From NCBI RefSeq assembly GCF_013036045.1, contig NZ_WTPX01000003.1:1-64000 (forward strand): 64,000 bases of DNA. Direction: 5' to 3'. Within the stretch, counting starts at the first letter, position 1. Each line of letters opens with the position of its first letter. Below the pieces are notes generated by a model. That model saw only the letters and a program-made list of their open reading frames with translations. It was not told where the DNA came from and ran no database searches. Source of the DNA: Alienimonas chondri (GTDB lineage: Bacteria; Planctomycetota; Planctomycetia; Planctomycetales; Planctomycetaceae). Shown in pieces: positions 18,548-27,460 of this stretch. A program made the position numbers and the translations under genes.

Positions 18548-19747
18548 TCAGGGGTCGGTCCGCCCTTGCGACTGTCGGCGGTAGGCGCCGGGGGTGAGGC
18601 CGGTTTCGCGTTTGAAGACGGCTCCAAGCCGCTCCTGATACTCGTATCCCGCGAGCGGGCTGATCTGTTCGAGCGTCATCGTCGTCTCCGTGAGGAGCTG
18701 CTTCACGCGGGCGACCTGGGCCGCGGTGATCTCCTGGTGGGGCGTGCGGCCGAGTTCCGCCCGGAACCGTCGTTCGAGCTGTCGCCGGGACAGCGTGGAG
18801 AACGCCGCCACGTCCTTCACGTTGATGCCGTCGCAGGCGTGGTCGCGGATATAGCGAACCACCCGGGCGAGTTCCCGATCCTCGACCACCGCGACGCGGG
18901 TCGAGAGGCGTTCCGTGACGGTCCGGGGGGGGACGTAGCGGACGGGGGGCCCGCCGGACCGATCGGGCAGCGAACCGGCCGGACCGTTCATCAATTCAAA
19001 CAGCGTTTCCCCGGCGAGGAAGCCGACGCCCTCCGCATCCGGCCGCACGCTGGAGAGCGGGGGATCGCACAGCGGACAGATCACGTCGTCGTCGTCCACC
19101 CCCACGACGCCGAGGTCGTCCGGTACGGCGATCGCCGCGGCGGCGCAGGCGTTGAGCACCTGTTGGCCGCGGACGTCGTTGCAGGCGAACAGGCCCGTCG
19201 GCGGCTTCAACGATTGCAGCCACCGTGAGAGCGGCTCCAGATCGAACAATCCGGACTGCTCCACCGCCGTCAGCGACGTCGTCGGCCGGCTGGGCACGAG
19301 ATAGACGGAGAGCGGGGCGCCGGCCGCTTCGACCAACGCCCGGAACCGCTTCAGCCGCGCCTCGGAATAGTGGGCGTGCTGGTACCCGCAGAACGCGAAC
19401 CGCCGGAACCCCCGTTCCCGTAGATGATCGAAGGCCAGACGGGCGACGGCGTCGTCGTCCGTTTCGATTTGGGGAACGCCGCGATGGGAATACCGGCACC
19501 ACACGTCGACCAGCGGCACGCCCAGGTCGCGTAACGGGTCGATCGTCCGCTGCGACACCCGCGCGATCGCCCCATTGATCGCCAGTCCGCCCAGCCAGGG
19601 GGGAAGCTCGGCGTCGAGCGTCATTTCATGGTGGATCAGCGTCCAATTCGTCCGCGTCCGAGCAAACGCCGCGACCCCGCGGAGCAGTCCTCGGCCGTAC
19701 GCCCGGGAGGATTCGACGAATAGCGCGACGCGGGGACGGGGCTTCAT
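18548..19747 (-). CDS. XylR-type transcriptional regulator (LacI-like sensor plus AraC HTH)
   Basis: A 399-residue regulator. Residues 1-270 are a periplasmic-binding-protein/LacI-type sugar sensor (MKPRPRVALFVESSRAYGRGLLRGVAAF, with DDLGVVGVDDDDVICPLCDPPLSSVRPDAEGVG). The last 110 are an AraC-type double HTH (INVKDVAAFSTLSRRQLERRFRAELGRTPHQEI, then AGYEYQERLGAVFKRETGLTPGAYRRQ). This is the architecture of E. coli XylR, which activates on binding a sugar. It is convergent with the sialic-acid cluster and divergent from the DUF1549/1553 operon, sharing a 174-bp promoter region with the latter. It may control either or both; the inducer is unknown, with sialic acid or ManNAc as candidates. Confidence 0.87.
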   Translation of the reverse strand: MKPRPRVALFVESSRAYGRGLLRGVAAFARTRTNWTLIHHEMTLDAELPPWLGGLAINGAIARVSQRTIDPLRDLGVPLVDVWCRYSHRGVPQIETDDDAVARLAFDHLRERGFRRFAFCGYQHAHYSEARLKRFRALVEAAGAPLSVYLVPSRPTTSLTAVEQSGLFDLEPLSRWLQSLKPPTGLFACNDVRGQQVLNACAAAAIAVPDDLGVVGVDDDDVICPLCDPPLSSVRPDAEGVGFLAGETLFELMNGPAGSLPDRSGGPPVRYVPPRTVTERLSTRVAVVEDRELARVVRYIRDHACDGINVKDVAAFSTLSRRQLERRFRAELGRTPHQEITAAQVARVKQLLTETTMTLEQISPLAGYEYQERLGAVFKRETGLTPGAYRRQSQGRTDP

Positions 19748-19921
19748 CAGGCGCTGCGGGGTGTCGCAAATCGTTCAACGGGCGTCGCACTCTATCCTCG
19801 ACCCCGACCCATCGGCGTCTACGATGATGTCTGGCGCGATCCGTTTTTCACCGACGCTCCCGATGTACCGGGGGTCCGTATCGCCCCGCTTCCCTCTCGA
19901 TTCCCCTGTCATAGGCTCGGC

Positions 19922-22900
19922 GTGTCGCTCACCGCACGATTGCTCTGCCTCCTGACGGCCGCGGCCTGGCACGGCGCGGTCGTTCCGGGCGCCGTCGCGG
20001 CGGACGACGCGGCGACCGGGGCCGGGGCGCCGACGGCGGAGCAGCTTCAGTTCTTCGAGACGAAGGTCCGTCCGCTGCTGGCGGAGCGGTGCTATTCCTG
20101 TCACAGCGCGAAGGCCGATCCGATTCAGGCCGGGCTGCTGGTCGACAGCCGGGCCTCGCTGCTGGCCGGGGGGGACTCCGGCGCCGCGCTGGTTCCCGGC
20201 GAACTGGACGACAGCCTGCTGATCGAAGCGGTGCGGTACGAATCGTACGCCTACGACATGCCGCCCAGCGGCAAGCTGCCGGACGAGGAGATCGCGACGC
20301 TGGAACGCTGGGTCGCGATGGGCGCCCCCTGGCCCGAGGAAGCCGCCCCGACCGCAGACGCCGCCCGCCCGCAGTTCGACCTCGAAGCCCGCAAGGCGGA
20401 GCATTGGGCCTGGCAGCCGATCGCCTCCCCGGAGGCGCCCGCCGTGGAGGACGAGTCCTGGCCGCGCTCGGACATCGATCGGTTCATCCTCGCGGACTTG
20501 GAAGCGCACGATCTGGCGCCGGCCGAGGACGCCGATCGGGCGGCGCTGCTGCGGCGATTGTCGTTCGACCTGACCGGGCTGCCGCCGACGCCGGAGCAAT
20601 TGAACGCCTATCTCGCGGACAAGTCCCCGGACGCGACCGCGACGCTGGTCGACGAACTGCTCGCCTCCCCGCACTTCGGCGAGCGTTGGGGGCGGCATTG
20701 GCTCGACCTGATGCGGTACGCGGAGTCTCGCGGGCAGCAAAACGACAGCGACGCCCCGAACGCCTATCAGTACCGCGATTATCTCATCCGCGCCCTCAAC
20801 GCGGACGTGCCGCACGATCAATTGGTGCGGGAGCACCTCGCCGGCGACCTGCTAGCGGAGCCGCGGTTGAACCCGGACGACAGCTTTAACGAATCGATCC
20901 TCGGCACGGGTTTTTGGTTCCTCGGCGACTGGGTGCATTCGCCGGTCGATATCCGCAAGGACGAGGCGGACCGGTTCGACAATATGATCGACGTGATGTC
21001 CAAAACCTTTTTGGGCATGACCGTCTCCTGTGCCCGCTGTCACGATCATAAGTTCGATGCGATCTCCACGGCGGACTATTATGCCCTCGCCGGGTTCCTG
21101 CAGGGCGCCGATTATCGGCAGGTGCGGTTTGAATCGCTGGAGCACAACCGCCGCGTCGCCGAGCAGATCGCCGCCACGGACGCGAGCTACCGTTCCCGCC
21201 TCGCGGACCTGCTGGCCGACCGCGGCCCCGCCCCGCCGAAGCCGCGGAGTGAAGCGCTGCGCGAGGCGATCCTCGTGGATTACGGCGCCCTGCCGGCCGG
21301 CGAGTATCGACAGAACGGCTATATGTTCGGCCCGCGACCGGTCCGGGCCGGCGAGCCCTACTGGGCGGAGGTCGACGGGCGGCCCGCACTGCGCATCGCC
21401 GCGACGGATGCGGCGATCAGCGATCCGATCTGGAATGGTTTGCAGTCCGTCTCGGAGCCGGCGACGCTTAATCGGGACAAACTCCGCCCCCTGCCGCGCA
21501 GCGGTCGGACGCTCCGCACGCCGACGTTCGAACTGACCGACGGGACGGTCGCCTGCCGCGTCCGCGGCGCCGGGCACGTGGTGGCCTGCGTCGACTCCCA
21601 CCGCATGGTCGCCGGGCCGTTGCACGGGGAGACGATCAAGAAGTTCGCCGACGGCGACGACTGGGTCGTTCTGAACCTCGGCCGATACGTCGGGCACCGG
21701 CTGCACCTCGAGTTCACCCCGGCGAAGGGTGCCCAACTCGAAGTGTCGCTGATCGCGCAGGGTCTTTCCCCGAAGCAGCGGGCGCAGTTCGACCGTCAGA
21801 CGGCCGCGGCGGAGGCGTTCGCCGTGGAGGCGCAGCGGGCGTTGGAGGCCGAGGCCGGCGATTTGGTGCAGGAGTGGGCGAAGGAACGCGACGCGCTGCG
21901 GGAAACGATTCAGTTCCGGTCCCGACTGGCGATCGCGGCGCTCGACGGCACTGGCGAGGACCAGCCGATCTTTATCCGCGGGAACTCCTCGAACCCGGGG
22001 GAGATCGTCCCGCGGCGGTTCCTCGCGGCGATCGCCGGGGAGGAGCCGATGCCGATCGAGTCCGGCAGCGGGCGGCTGGAACTCGCCGCCGCGATCAACG
22101 CGCCCGACAACCCGCTCACCGCCCGCGTCGCCGTCAATCGGGTCTGGCATTCGCTGATGGGACGCGGAATCGTGCCCACGCCCGACGATTTCGGCGTGCT
22201 CGGACAACGGCCGACGCACCCGGACCTGCTGGATCATCTGGCCTCGCAGTTCCTGAAGGACGGCCGCAGCCTCAAGCGGACGATTCGCTCGATTGTGCTG
22301 TCGCGGACCTATCAGATGAGCAGTCGCCCGGATCCCGCCGCGGTCGCGGCGGATCCGACGAACCGGCTGTGGCACCATCGGCCGCCGAAGCGACTGGAGG
22401 GGGAAGCGATTCGCGACGCCCTGCTGGCGCTCTCGGGCCGGCTCGACCCCACGCTGCACGGGCGGTCGATTCCGATTCATCTCACCTCGTTCATGGACGG
22501 CCGCGGCCGTCCGAAGCAGAGCGGGCCGCAGGACGGAGCGGGTCGGCGATCGATCTACGTCGCCGTGCGAAGGAACTTCCTGTCGCCGTTCATGCTGGCG
22601 TTCGACACCCCCGCCCCGTCCAGCACGATGGGGCGTCGGAACGTCTCCAACGTGCCGGCGCAGGCGTTGATCCTCCTCAACGACCCGTTCGTCGCGGAGC
22701 AGGCCCGGGGTTGGGCGAAGCGGGCGCTGGCGGCGTCTCCCGACAGCCGCGAACGCATCGAGTGGCTGTATGAGACCGCGTTCGCTCGACCGCCGTCGGA
22801 CGCCGAAGTCGCCGTCGCCGAGCAATTCCTGCGTGTTCAAGCGAAGGAGCGGGGCGTTCCCGCGGACGACGCTCTATTGTGGGGCGATCTGGCGCACGCG

Positions 22901-22936
22901 CTCATCAATACCAAAGAGATGATTTTCCTCCGATGA
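19922..22936 (+). CDS. Secreted DUF1549/DUF1553 protein with cytochrome-c-like domain
   Basis: A 1004-residue planctomycete-type protein. A signal peptide (GTG start, LLCLLTAAAWHGAVV) is followed by a planctomycete cytochrome C domain with heme motif CYSCH and a typical VDSRASLLAGGDSGAALVPG. A DUF1549 domain (LRRLSFDLTGLPPTPEQ; HWLDLMRYAESRG; TVSCARCHDHKFDAIS, a second CxxCH) follows. The C-terminal part is DUF1553 (NPLTARVAVNRVWHSLMGRGIV; SNVPAQALILLNDPFVAEQA). These proteins nearly always pair with a DUF1501 gene, as here with a 4-nt overlap. The role is unknown; a redox or carbohydrate-related job in the planctomycete periplasm is usually assumed. Confidence 0.92.
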   Translation: MSLTARLLCLLTAAAWHGAVVPGAVAADDAATGAGAPTAEQLQFFETKVRPLLAERCYSCHSAKADPIQAGLLVDSRASLLAGGDSGAALVPGELDDSLLIEAVRYESYAYDMPPSGKLPDEEIATLERWVAMGAPWPEEAAPTADAARPQFDLEARKAEHWAWQPIASPEAPAVEDESWPRSDIDRFILADLEAHDLAPAEDADRAALLRRLSFDLTGLPPTPEQLNAYLADKSPDATATLVDELLASPHFGERWGRHWLDLMRYAESRGQQNDSDAPNAYQYRDYLIRALNADVPHDQLVREHLAGDLLAEPRLNPDDSFNESILGTGFWFLGDWVHSPVDIRKDEADRFDNMIDVMSKTFLGMTVSCARCHDHKFDAISTADYYALAGFLQGADYRQVRFESLEHNRRVAEQIAATDASYRSRLADLLADRGPAPPKPRSEALREAILVDYGALPAGEYRQNGYMFGPRPVRAGEPYWAEVDGRPALRIAATDAAISDPIWNGLQSVSEPATLNRDKLRPLPRSGRTLRTPTFELTDGTVACRVRGAGHVVACVDSHRMVAGPLHGETIKKFADGDDWVVLNLGRYVGHRLHLEFTPAKGAQLEVSLIAQGLSPKQRAQFDRQTAAAEAFAVEAQRALEAEAGDLVQEWAKERDALRETIQFRSRLAIAALDGTGEDQPIFIRGNSSNPGEIVPRRFLAAIAGEEPMPIESGSGRLELAAAINAPDNPLTARVAVNRVWHSLMGRGIVPTPDDFGVLGQRPTHPDLLDHLASQFLKDGRSLKRTIRSIVLSRTYQMSSRPDPAAVAADPTNRLWHHRPPKRLEGEAIRDALLALSGRLDPTLHGRSIPIHLTSFMDGRGRPKQSGPQDGAGRRSIYVAVRRNFLSPFMLAFDTPAPSSTMGRRNVSNVPAQALILLNDPFVAEQARGWAKRALAASPDSRERIEWLYETAFARPPSDAEVAVAEQFLRVQAKERGVPADDALLWGDLAHALINTKEMIFLR

Positions 22937-24444
22937 GTACTCCCTACCGCTATCCCTGCGAGCGAGCCGCGGGCGTCGGACAGTTTTCGCCCAACCCGGC
23001 GTCGCCCGTTCCGACCTCCCGCCGCGAGATGCTGCGACGGTGCGCCAGCGGCTTCGGCGCCGTCGCGCTGGCCGGGCTGCAGTCGGATCCGGTCTATGGG
23101 TTCGCGGACGCCGAACCGGCCGAGGGCGGAGTCGGCGATGCCGGCGGCCGCAACGCCGGACACGGGCCGCACCACACGCCGCGGGCCAAGAACGTCATTT
23201 TCCTGTATATGGACGGGGGACCGTCGCAGGTCGACACGTTCGATCCCAAGCCGGCTCTGACGAAGTACGACGGCAAATCGCCCGGCGAACTGTTTCAGGT
23301 GGAACCGACGCAGTTCGACAACGTGGGCAAGGTGCTCGGCAGCCCCTGGAAGTTCAATCAGTACGGCGAATCGGGCCTGCCGGTCAGCGATTTGTTCCCG
23401 CATGTCGCACAGTGCGCCGACGAACTGGCGGTGATTCGGTCGATGACTTCGGAGTTCCCGGAGCACACCTTCGCCAACTACTTCCTGCACACCGGCAGCG
23501 GCTTGCAGGGCCGGCCGAGCATGGGCGCCTGGACGACCTACGGCTTGGGCAGCGAGGCCCGCGACCTGCCCGGATTCGTGGTGATCAACGGTGGGCTGAT
23601 TCCCCCCGGCGGGCTGGATTGTTTCGGCAGCGGCTTCCTGCCGGCCGCTTATCAGGGGTCGGTGTTCAAGCCGTCCGGCAGCGGCGTGGCGAACGTCGAA
23701 CGCCGCGAGGCCTCCGCGGAGCGGCAGCGGGAGAAGCTGGATTTGATCGGCCGACTCGACAGCTTCGCCGTCGAGCGATTCGGGGAGCATGACGCGATCG
23801 AATCCGCGATCAAAAACTACGAACTCGCCTACTCTATGCAGGCGGCGGTGCCGGAGGTGATGTCGATCGGCGACGAATCGGCGGCCGTCCGCACCGAGTA
23901 CGGAATGGACGCGGAGTTCGAGCCCACCCGCATCTACGCCTCGCAATGCCTGATCGCCCGCCGCATGGTCGAGCGGGGCGTGCGGTTCATCGAACTGACC
24001 TGCCCCGACGTCGCCGGCGACCGCTGGGACCAGCATAACAACCTGAAAAAGGGCCATGAGAACAACGCCCGGGCCGTCGATCAGCCGATCGCCGCGCTTC
24101 TAAAGGACCTGCGGCGCCGCGGTTTGCTGGACGAGACGCTGGTGGTGTGGGCCGGGGAGTTCGGCCGCACGCCCTTCGCCCAGGGGAAGAACGGCCGCGA
24201 CCATAACCCGTTCGGCTTCACCGTCTGGATGGCCGGCGGCGGCGTGAAGGCGGGGACCGTCCTGGGGGCGACGGACGAATGGGGTTATAAAGCGATCGAG
24301 AACCGCTTCGAGATGCACGATTTGCACGCCACGATCCTGCACCTGCTGGGCGTGGACCACACCCGCTCCACCTATCGCTTCGGCGGACGCGACATGCGCC
24401 TGACGGACGTCAAAGGCCATGTCATCAAAGGGGTCGTCGCTTGA
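22933..24444 (+). CDS. Tat-exported DUF1501 protein
   Basis: A 503-residue member of DUF1501, an alkaline-phosphatase/sulfatase-fold family. A twin-arginine signal is visible (SRREMLRRCASGFGAVALAGL). Family motifs include AKNVIFLYMDGGPSQVDTFDPKP at the metal-site strand, VVWAGEFGRTPFAQGKNGRDHNPFGFTVWMAGGGVK, and the closing ILHLLGVDHTRSTYRFGGRDMRLTDV. The ATG at 22933 overlaps the upstream stop (ATGA), and the stop overlaps the TTG of the symporter gene. The obligate-looking partnership with DUF1549/1553 suggests that they act together. Substrate unknown. Confidence 0.92.
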   Translation: MSTPYRYPCERAAGVGQFSPNPASPVPTSRREMLRRCASGFGAVALAGLQSDPVYGFADAEPAEGGVGDAGGRNAGHGPHHTPRAKNVIFLYMDGGPSQVDTFDPKPALTKYDGKSPGELFQVEPTQFDNVGKVLGSPWKFNQYGESGLPVSDLFPHVAQCADELAVIRSMTSEFPEHTFANYFLHTGSGLQGRPSMGAWTTYGLGSEARDLPGFVVINGGLIPPGGLDCFGSGFLPAAYQGSVFKPSGSGVANVERREASAERQREKLDLIGRLDSFAVERFGEHDAIESAIKNYELAYSMQAAVPEVMSIGDESAAVRTEYGMDAEFEPTRIYASQCLIARRMVERGVRFIELTCPDVAGDRWDQHNNLKKGHENNARAVDQPIAALLKDLRRRGLLDETLVVWAGEFGRTPFAQGKNGRDHNPFGFTVWMAGGGVKAGTVLGATDEWGYKAIENRFEMHDLHATILHLLGVDHTRSTYRFGGRDMRLTDVKGHVIKGVVA

Positions 24445-26252
24445 CGTTCGCATTCTTCAACGCGGGGCTTCCTCCGCTCGCCAGCGTGGGCGGAGGCGTC
24501 GGCGCGGACGCCGCGGACAGCGGCGTCCGCGTGCATCTGGGCGCCGTCGATCTGACGGTCGCCGCGGTCTATCTGGTGGGCATCGTCGCGATCGGTTTGA
24601 TCGCCGGGTGGCGTCATAAAAAACGGGAAGGCGCGGCGGACGAGTATTTTCTGGCCGGCAAGAGCCTCGGCTGGGCGAGTATCGGCCTGGCGCTGTTCGC
24701 CACGAACATCTCCACGCTGCACCTCGTCAGCCTCGCTCAGAACGGCTTCGACACCGGGCTGCTCAACGGCAACTTCGAGTGGATGGCCGGCTTCACGCTG
24801 GTGCTGCTGGGGCTGTTCTTCGCCCCCTTTTATATTCGATCCGGCATCGCCACGCTGCCGGACTTCCTGGAACGCCGCTACAACCGCGTCTGCCGCGACT
24901 GTCTGGCGTTCGTCTCCGTGCTGACGGCGGTCGTGATTCATATCGCCTTCGCTCTGCTGACCGGCGGCATTATCCTCGAGGAACTGCTGGGTATCCCGAT
25001 GATGGCCAGCATCGTCGTGCTGTGCGCCTTGACGGGGCTTTATACGATCGTCGGCGGGTTGCTGGCGGTCGTGGTGACGGAGTCGATTCAAACCGTCGTG
25101 CTGCTGGCCGGCGCCGCGATTATCACCGGGCTGGCCTTTTGGAATCTGGGCGGCCCCGCGGACGCCCCCGGCGGCTGGGACGGCTGGCAGAACCTGCAAT
25201 CGATCCTGGCTGAGAAGGGCGAGGAGCGCAAGCTGTCGATGCTCCGCCCGCACGGCGACCCGGACGGCATGCCGTGGTACGCCATTCTGCTGGGCTACCC
25301 CGTGCTGGGCATCTGGTACTGGTGCGCGGACCAGACGATCGTGCAGCGGGTGCTGGGCGCCAAGGACGAACATCACGCCCGACAGGGGCCGATCTTCGCC
25401 GGGGTGTTAAAGATTTTGCCCGTGTTCCTGTTCGTGCTGCCGGGGCTGCTGGCCTACGCCCTGCATCAGGACGGACGGCTGGATCTCTCGATGCTCGTCG
25501 TCGACGGCGAGGTGCAGTCCAAAGGCGTTTACGCGGGGATGATCACCGAACTGTTGCCGCTGGGCTTGCGGGGCGTGATCGTCGCGGCGTTGATGGCGGC
25601 GTTGATGAGCACCGTCTCCGGGGCGCTCAACTCGATCTCGACCCTCGTCAGCTACGACGTCGTGCGACGCTTCCGGCCGAACACCGACGACCGGGCGCTG
25701 GTTCGGGCGGGTCGCATCTCGGCCGCGGTCGCGTTGGTTCTGGCAATCGTGTTGGTGCCGGCGTTGAACCTGTTTGAAAGCATCTTCAACGGCATGGCGA
25801 GCATTATTTCGCACATCGCTCCGCCGATCACCGCGGTGCTGGTGCTCGGCGTGTTCTGGAAGGGCGCCAGCGCCCGGGCGGCCGCGACCACGCTCATCGG
25901 CGGCTCGCTGCTGGGCGTCGCGGTCTTCACGACGAATACGCTCCTCCCGGACGGTCCGCTGAACCAACTGCCCGGCGGATTTATGATGATGGCGTTCGAC
26001 CTGTGCGTCATCTGCATGATCGCCCACGTCGCGCTCAGCCTGCTGTGGCCGGACCCGCCGCCCGCATCGGTCGCGGCCGCGGGGCCGGGAAGCGCCGGCG
26101 AAAACACCGCGGGGCTGGTCGGTTCGGATCTCGCCTGGGAAACCCCGCTGGCCGCATTGAAGATCCCCGGTCGCAGTCGGCTGGGCGATCCGCGGCTGCT
26201 CTCGGCTCTGCTGTTGGCGGTGATGGTCGTGCTGTACGCCCTGTTCCGATGA
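24441..26252 (+). CDS. Sodium:solute symporter (SSS/SGLT type), second copy
   Basis: A 603-residue SSS permease closer to the SGLT sugar-transporter branch. Marks are the extracellular N-terminus, AADEYFLAGKSLGWASIGLALFATNIS, IVGGLLAVVVTESIQTVVLLAGA, WYWCADQTIVQRVLGAKDEHHARQGP (the SGLT-type WCxDQ motif) and ALMAALMSTVSGALNSISTLVSYDVV at the sodium site. It ends with a transmembrane segment (LLSALLLAVMVVLYALFR). The TTG start overlaps the DUF1501 stop (TTGA), so the three genes form one operon. It probably imports a sugar made available by the secreted enzymes nearby; which sugar is not determinable. Confidence 0.9.
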   Translation: MTFAFFNAGLPPLASVGGGVGADAADSGVRVHLGAVDLTVAAVYLVGIVAIGLIAGWRHKKREGAADEYFLAGKSLGWASIGLALFATNISTLHLVSLAQNGFDTGLLNGNFEWMAGFTLVLLGLFFAPFYIRSGIATLPDFLERRYNRVCRDCLAFVSVLTAVVIHIAFALLTGGIILEELLGIPMMASIVVLCALTGLYTIVGGLLAVVVTESIQTVVLLAGAAIITGLAFWNLGGPADAPGGWDGWQNLQSILAEKGEERKLSMLRPHGDPDGMPWYAILLGYPVLGIWYWCADQTIVQRVLGAKDEHHARQGPIFAGVLKILPVFLFVLPGLLAYALHQDGRLDLSMLVVDGEVQSKGVYAGMITELLPLGLRGVIVAALMAALMSTVSGALNSISTLVSYDVVRRFRPNTDDRALVRAGRISAAVALVLAIVLVPALNLFESIFNGMASIISHIAPPITAVLVLGVFWKGASARAAATTLIGGSLLGVAVFTTNTLLPDGPLNQLPGGFMMMAFDLCVICMIAHVALSLLWPDPPPASVAAAGPGSAGENTAGLVGSDLAWETPLAALKIPGRSRLGDPRLLSALLLAVMVVLYALFR

Positions 26253-26282
26253 GGAACAATCCGCCCCCTCCACGTCTTCACC

Positions 26283-26352
26283 AACCCGAATCGTCAGCGA
26301 AGGACGCCGCGCCGAGGGCTGCCCCCACGGTCCCTCGCTGACGCTTCGGGTT
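26283..26352. repeat. Imperfect palindromic interspersed repeat (REP-like)
   Basis: Arms 26283-26304 and 26331-26352 form a 22-bp inverted repeat with two mismatches around a 26-nt loop. The arms read AACCCGAA...TCAGCGA and TCGCTGACGCTTCGGGTT. Similar palindromes are familiar from planctomycete genomes, where they are often mistranslated. It lies between two operons on the same strand and may stop transcription from the symporter gene. Confidence 0.65.
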
Positions 26353-26424
26353 ACTATCGACCCGCTCCGCGGGCGTCCCTTCGTTCGCGCGGCTTGAAGC
26401 TCCCTGCACTCAGTCAATCGATTC

Positions 26425-27456
26425 ATGGAACAGCGTCGCCTCGGCCGGACCGATCTCTCCGTCAGTCTGCTGTCGGTCGGGGGGTTATATACGTCGTCGC
26501 TGGCCGGCGGGACGGAGGAGACGGCGCGGATCATGCGGCGGGCGGTCGACTACGGCATTAACGCGATCGACACCGCCCCCGCCTACGCCGATAGCGAGGC
26601 GACCGTCGGTCGAGCCATCGCCGGGATCGAGTCCCCGCTGATCGTCACCACGAAGCTCGGCGGTCGGCCGCAACCGTTCGACGCCCGGGATATCAAAGGG
26701 CTGCGGGCGTCGGTCGAGGAGAGCCTGCGTCTGCTCGGGCGGGAGGTGATCGACGTGTTGATGGTGCATGAACCCGACCGCCCGGGGCAGTATCCGTGGT
26801 GGACGAGCTACGACCCGCTCGACGGGCCCGCGCTGCAGCTGATCGACGAACTAAAGAGGGCCGGCACGATCCGGTTCGCCGGGCTGGCCGGCACGACGGT
26901 GACCGAACTGACCGCGCTGGTGGAGAGCGACCGGTTCGACGTGGTCCTCACCGCGTTCAATTATAACGCCCTGTTCCGCGAGGCCCGCGAAACCGTGATC
27001 GCCGCGGCGATCGAGCGGGACATGGGCGTCGTACTCGCCTCGGCGCTCGGGCAGGGCTTCCTGACGAAACGGGCGGACGAGGAACTCGCGGCGAAGCCGG
27101 TCTGGCTGGCCGAAGCCCGCCGTCGTCAGTTCCTCGCCTATTATCAGTTGCTGGACGAGGCCGGGATGTCGCCGGCGGAACTGTGCCTGCGGTTCGCGAT
27201 CAGCGACCCGGCGGTGTCGACGATCCCGATCGGCTGTAAAACGGTCGGACATCTGGACGCCGCCGTCGCCGCGGTGGAGAAAGGCCCGCTGCCCGCGGAT
27301 GTCCGCACGCGGCTCGACGAAATCGCCGCTCTCGTGCCTCATCGGCCTTATGAGGAACCGATGATCCTGCCCTTCGGCCGCGATTATTTCGGACCGGGCA
27401 TCGCCAATATGGGCGCCGCCGTGCAGGTCGGTCGCCTCGAACAAGAGAACGGATAA
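26425..27456 (+). CDS. Aldo/keto reductase
   Basis: A 343-residue AKR with a (beta/alpha)8 barrel and NAD(P)H-dependent sugar or aldehyde oxidoreductase chemistry. The catalytic tetrad is visible as Asp and Tyr in INAIDTAPAYADSE, Lys in VTTKLGG and His in DVLMVHEPDRPG. The late VSTIPIGCKTVGHLDAAV segment is the cofactor phosphate-binding loop. Sequence style (LGRTDLSVSLLSVGG; PWWTSYDPLDGPALQLIDELKRAG) is like the L-fucose or galactose dehydrogenase-type AKRs found in planctomycete sugar operons. It starts an operon with a sulfatase 4 bp downstream and a propeller protein, so an oxidation step on a desulfated sugar is a reasonable guess. Confidence 0.88.
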   Translation: MEQRRLGRTDLSVSLLSVGGLYTSSLAGGTEETARIMRRAVDYGINAIDTAPAYADSEATVGRAIAGIESPLIVTTKLGGRPQPFDARDIKGLRASVEESLRLLGREVIDVLMVHEPDRPGQYPWWTSYDPLDGPALQLIDELKRAGTIRFAGLAGTTVTELTALVESDRFDVVLTAFNYNALFREARETVIAAAIERDMGVVLASALGQGFLTKRADEELAAKPVWLAEARRRQFLAYYQLLDEAGMSPAELCLRFAISDPAVSTIPIGCKTVGHLDAAVAAVEKGPLPADVRTRLDEIAALVPHRPYEEPMILPFGRDYFGPGIANMGAAVQVGRLEQENG

Positions 27457-27460
27457 TTCC

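Noticed and set aside
20852-22840. A 662-codon minus-strand ORF opposite the DUF1549/1553 gene
   Set aside because: Pure antisense shadow of a well-supported gene; no signal peptide, motif or neighbour logic.
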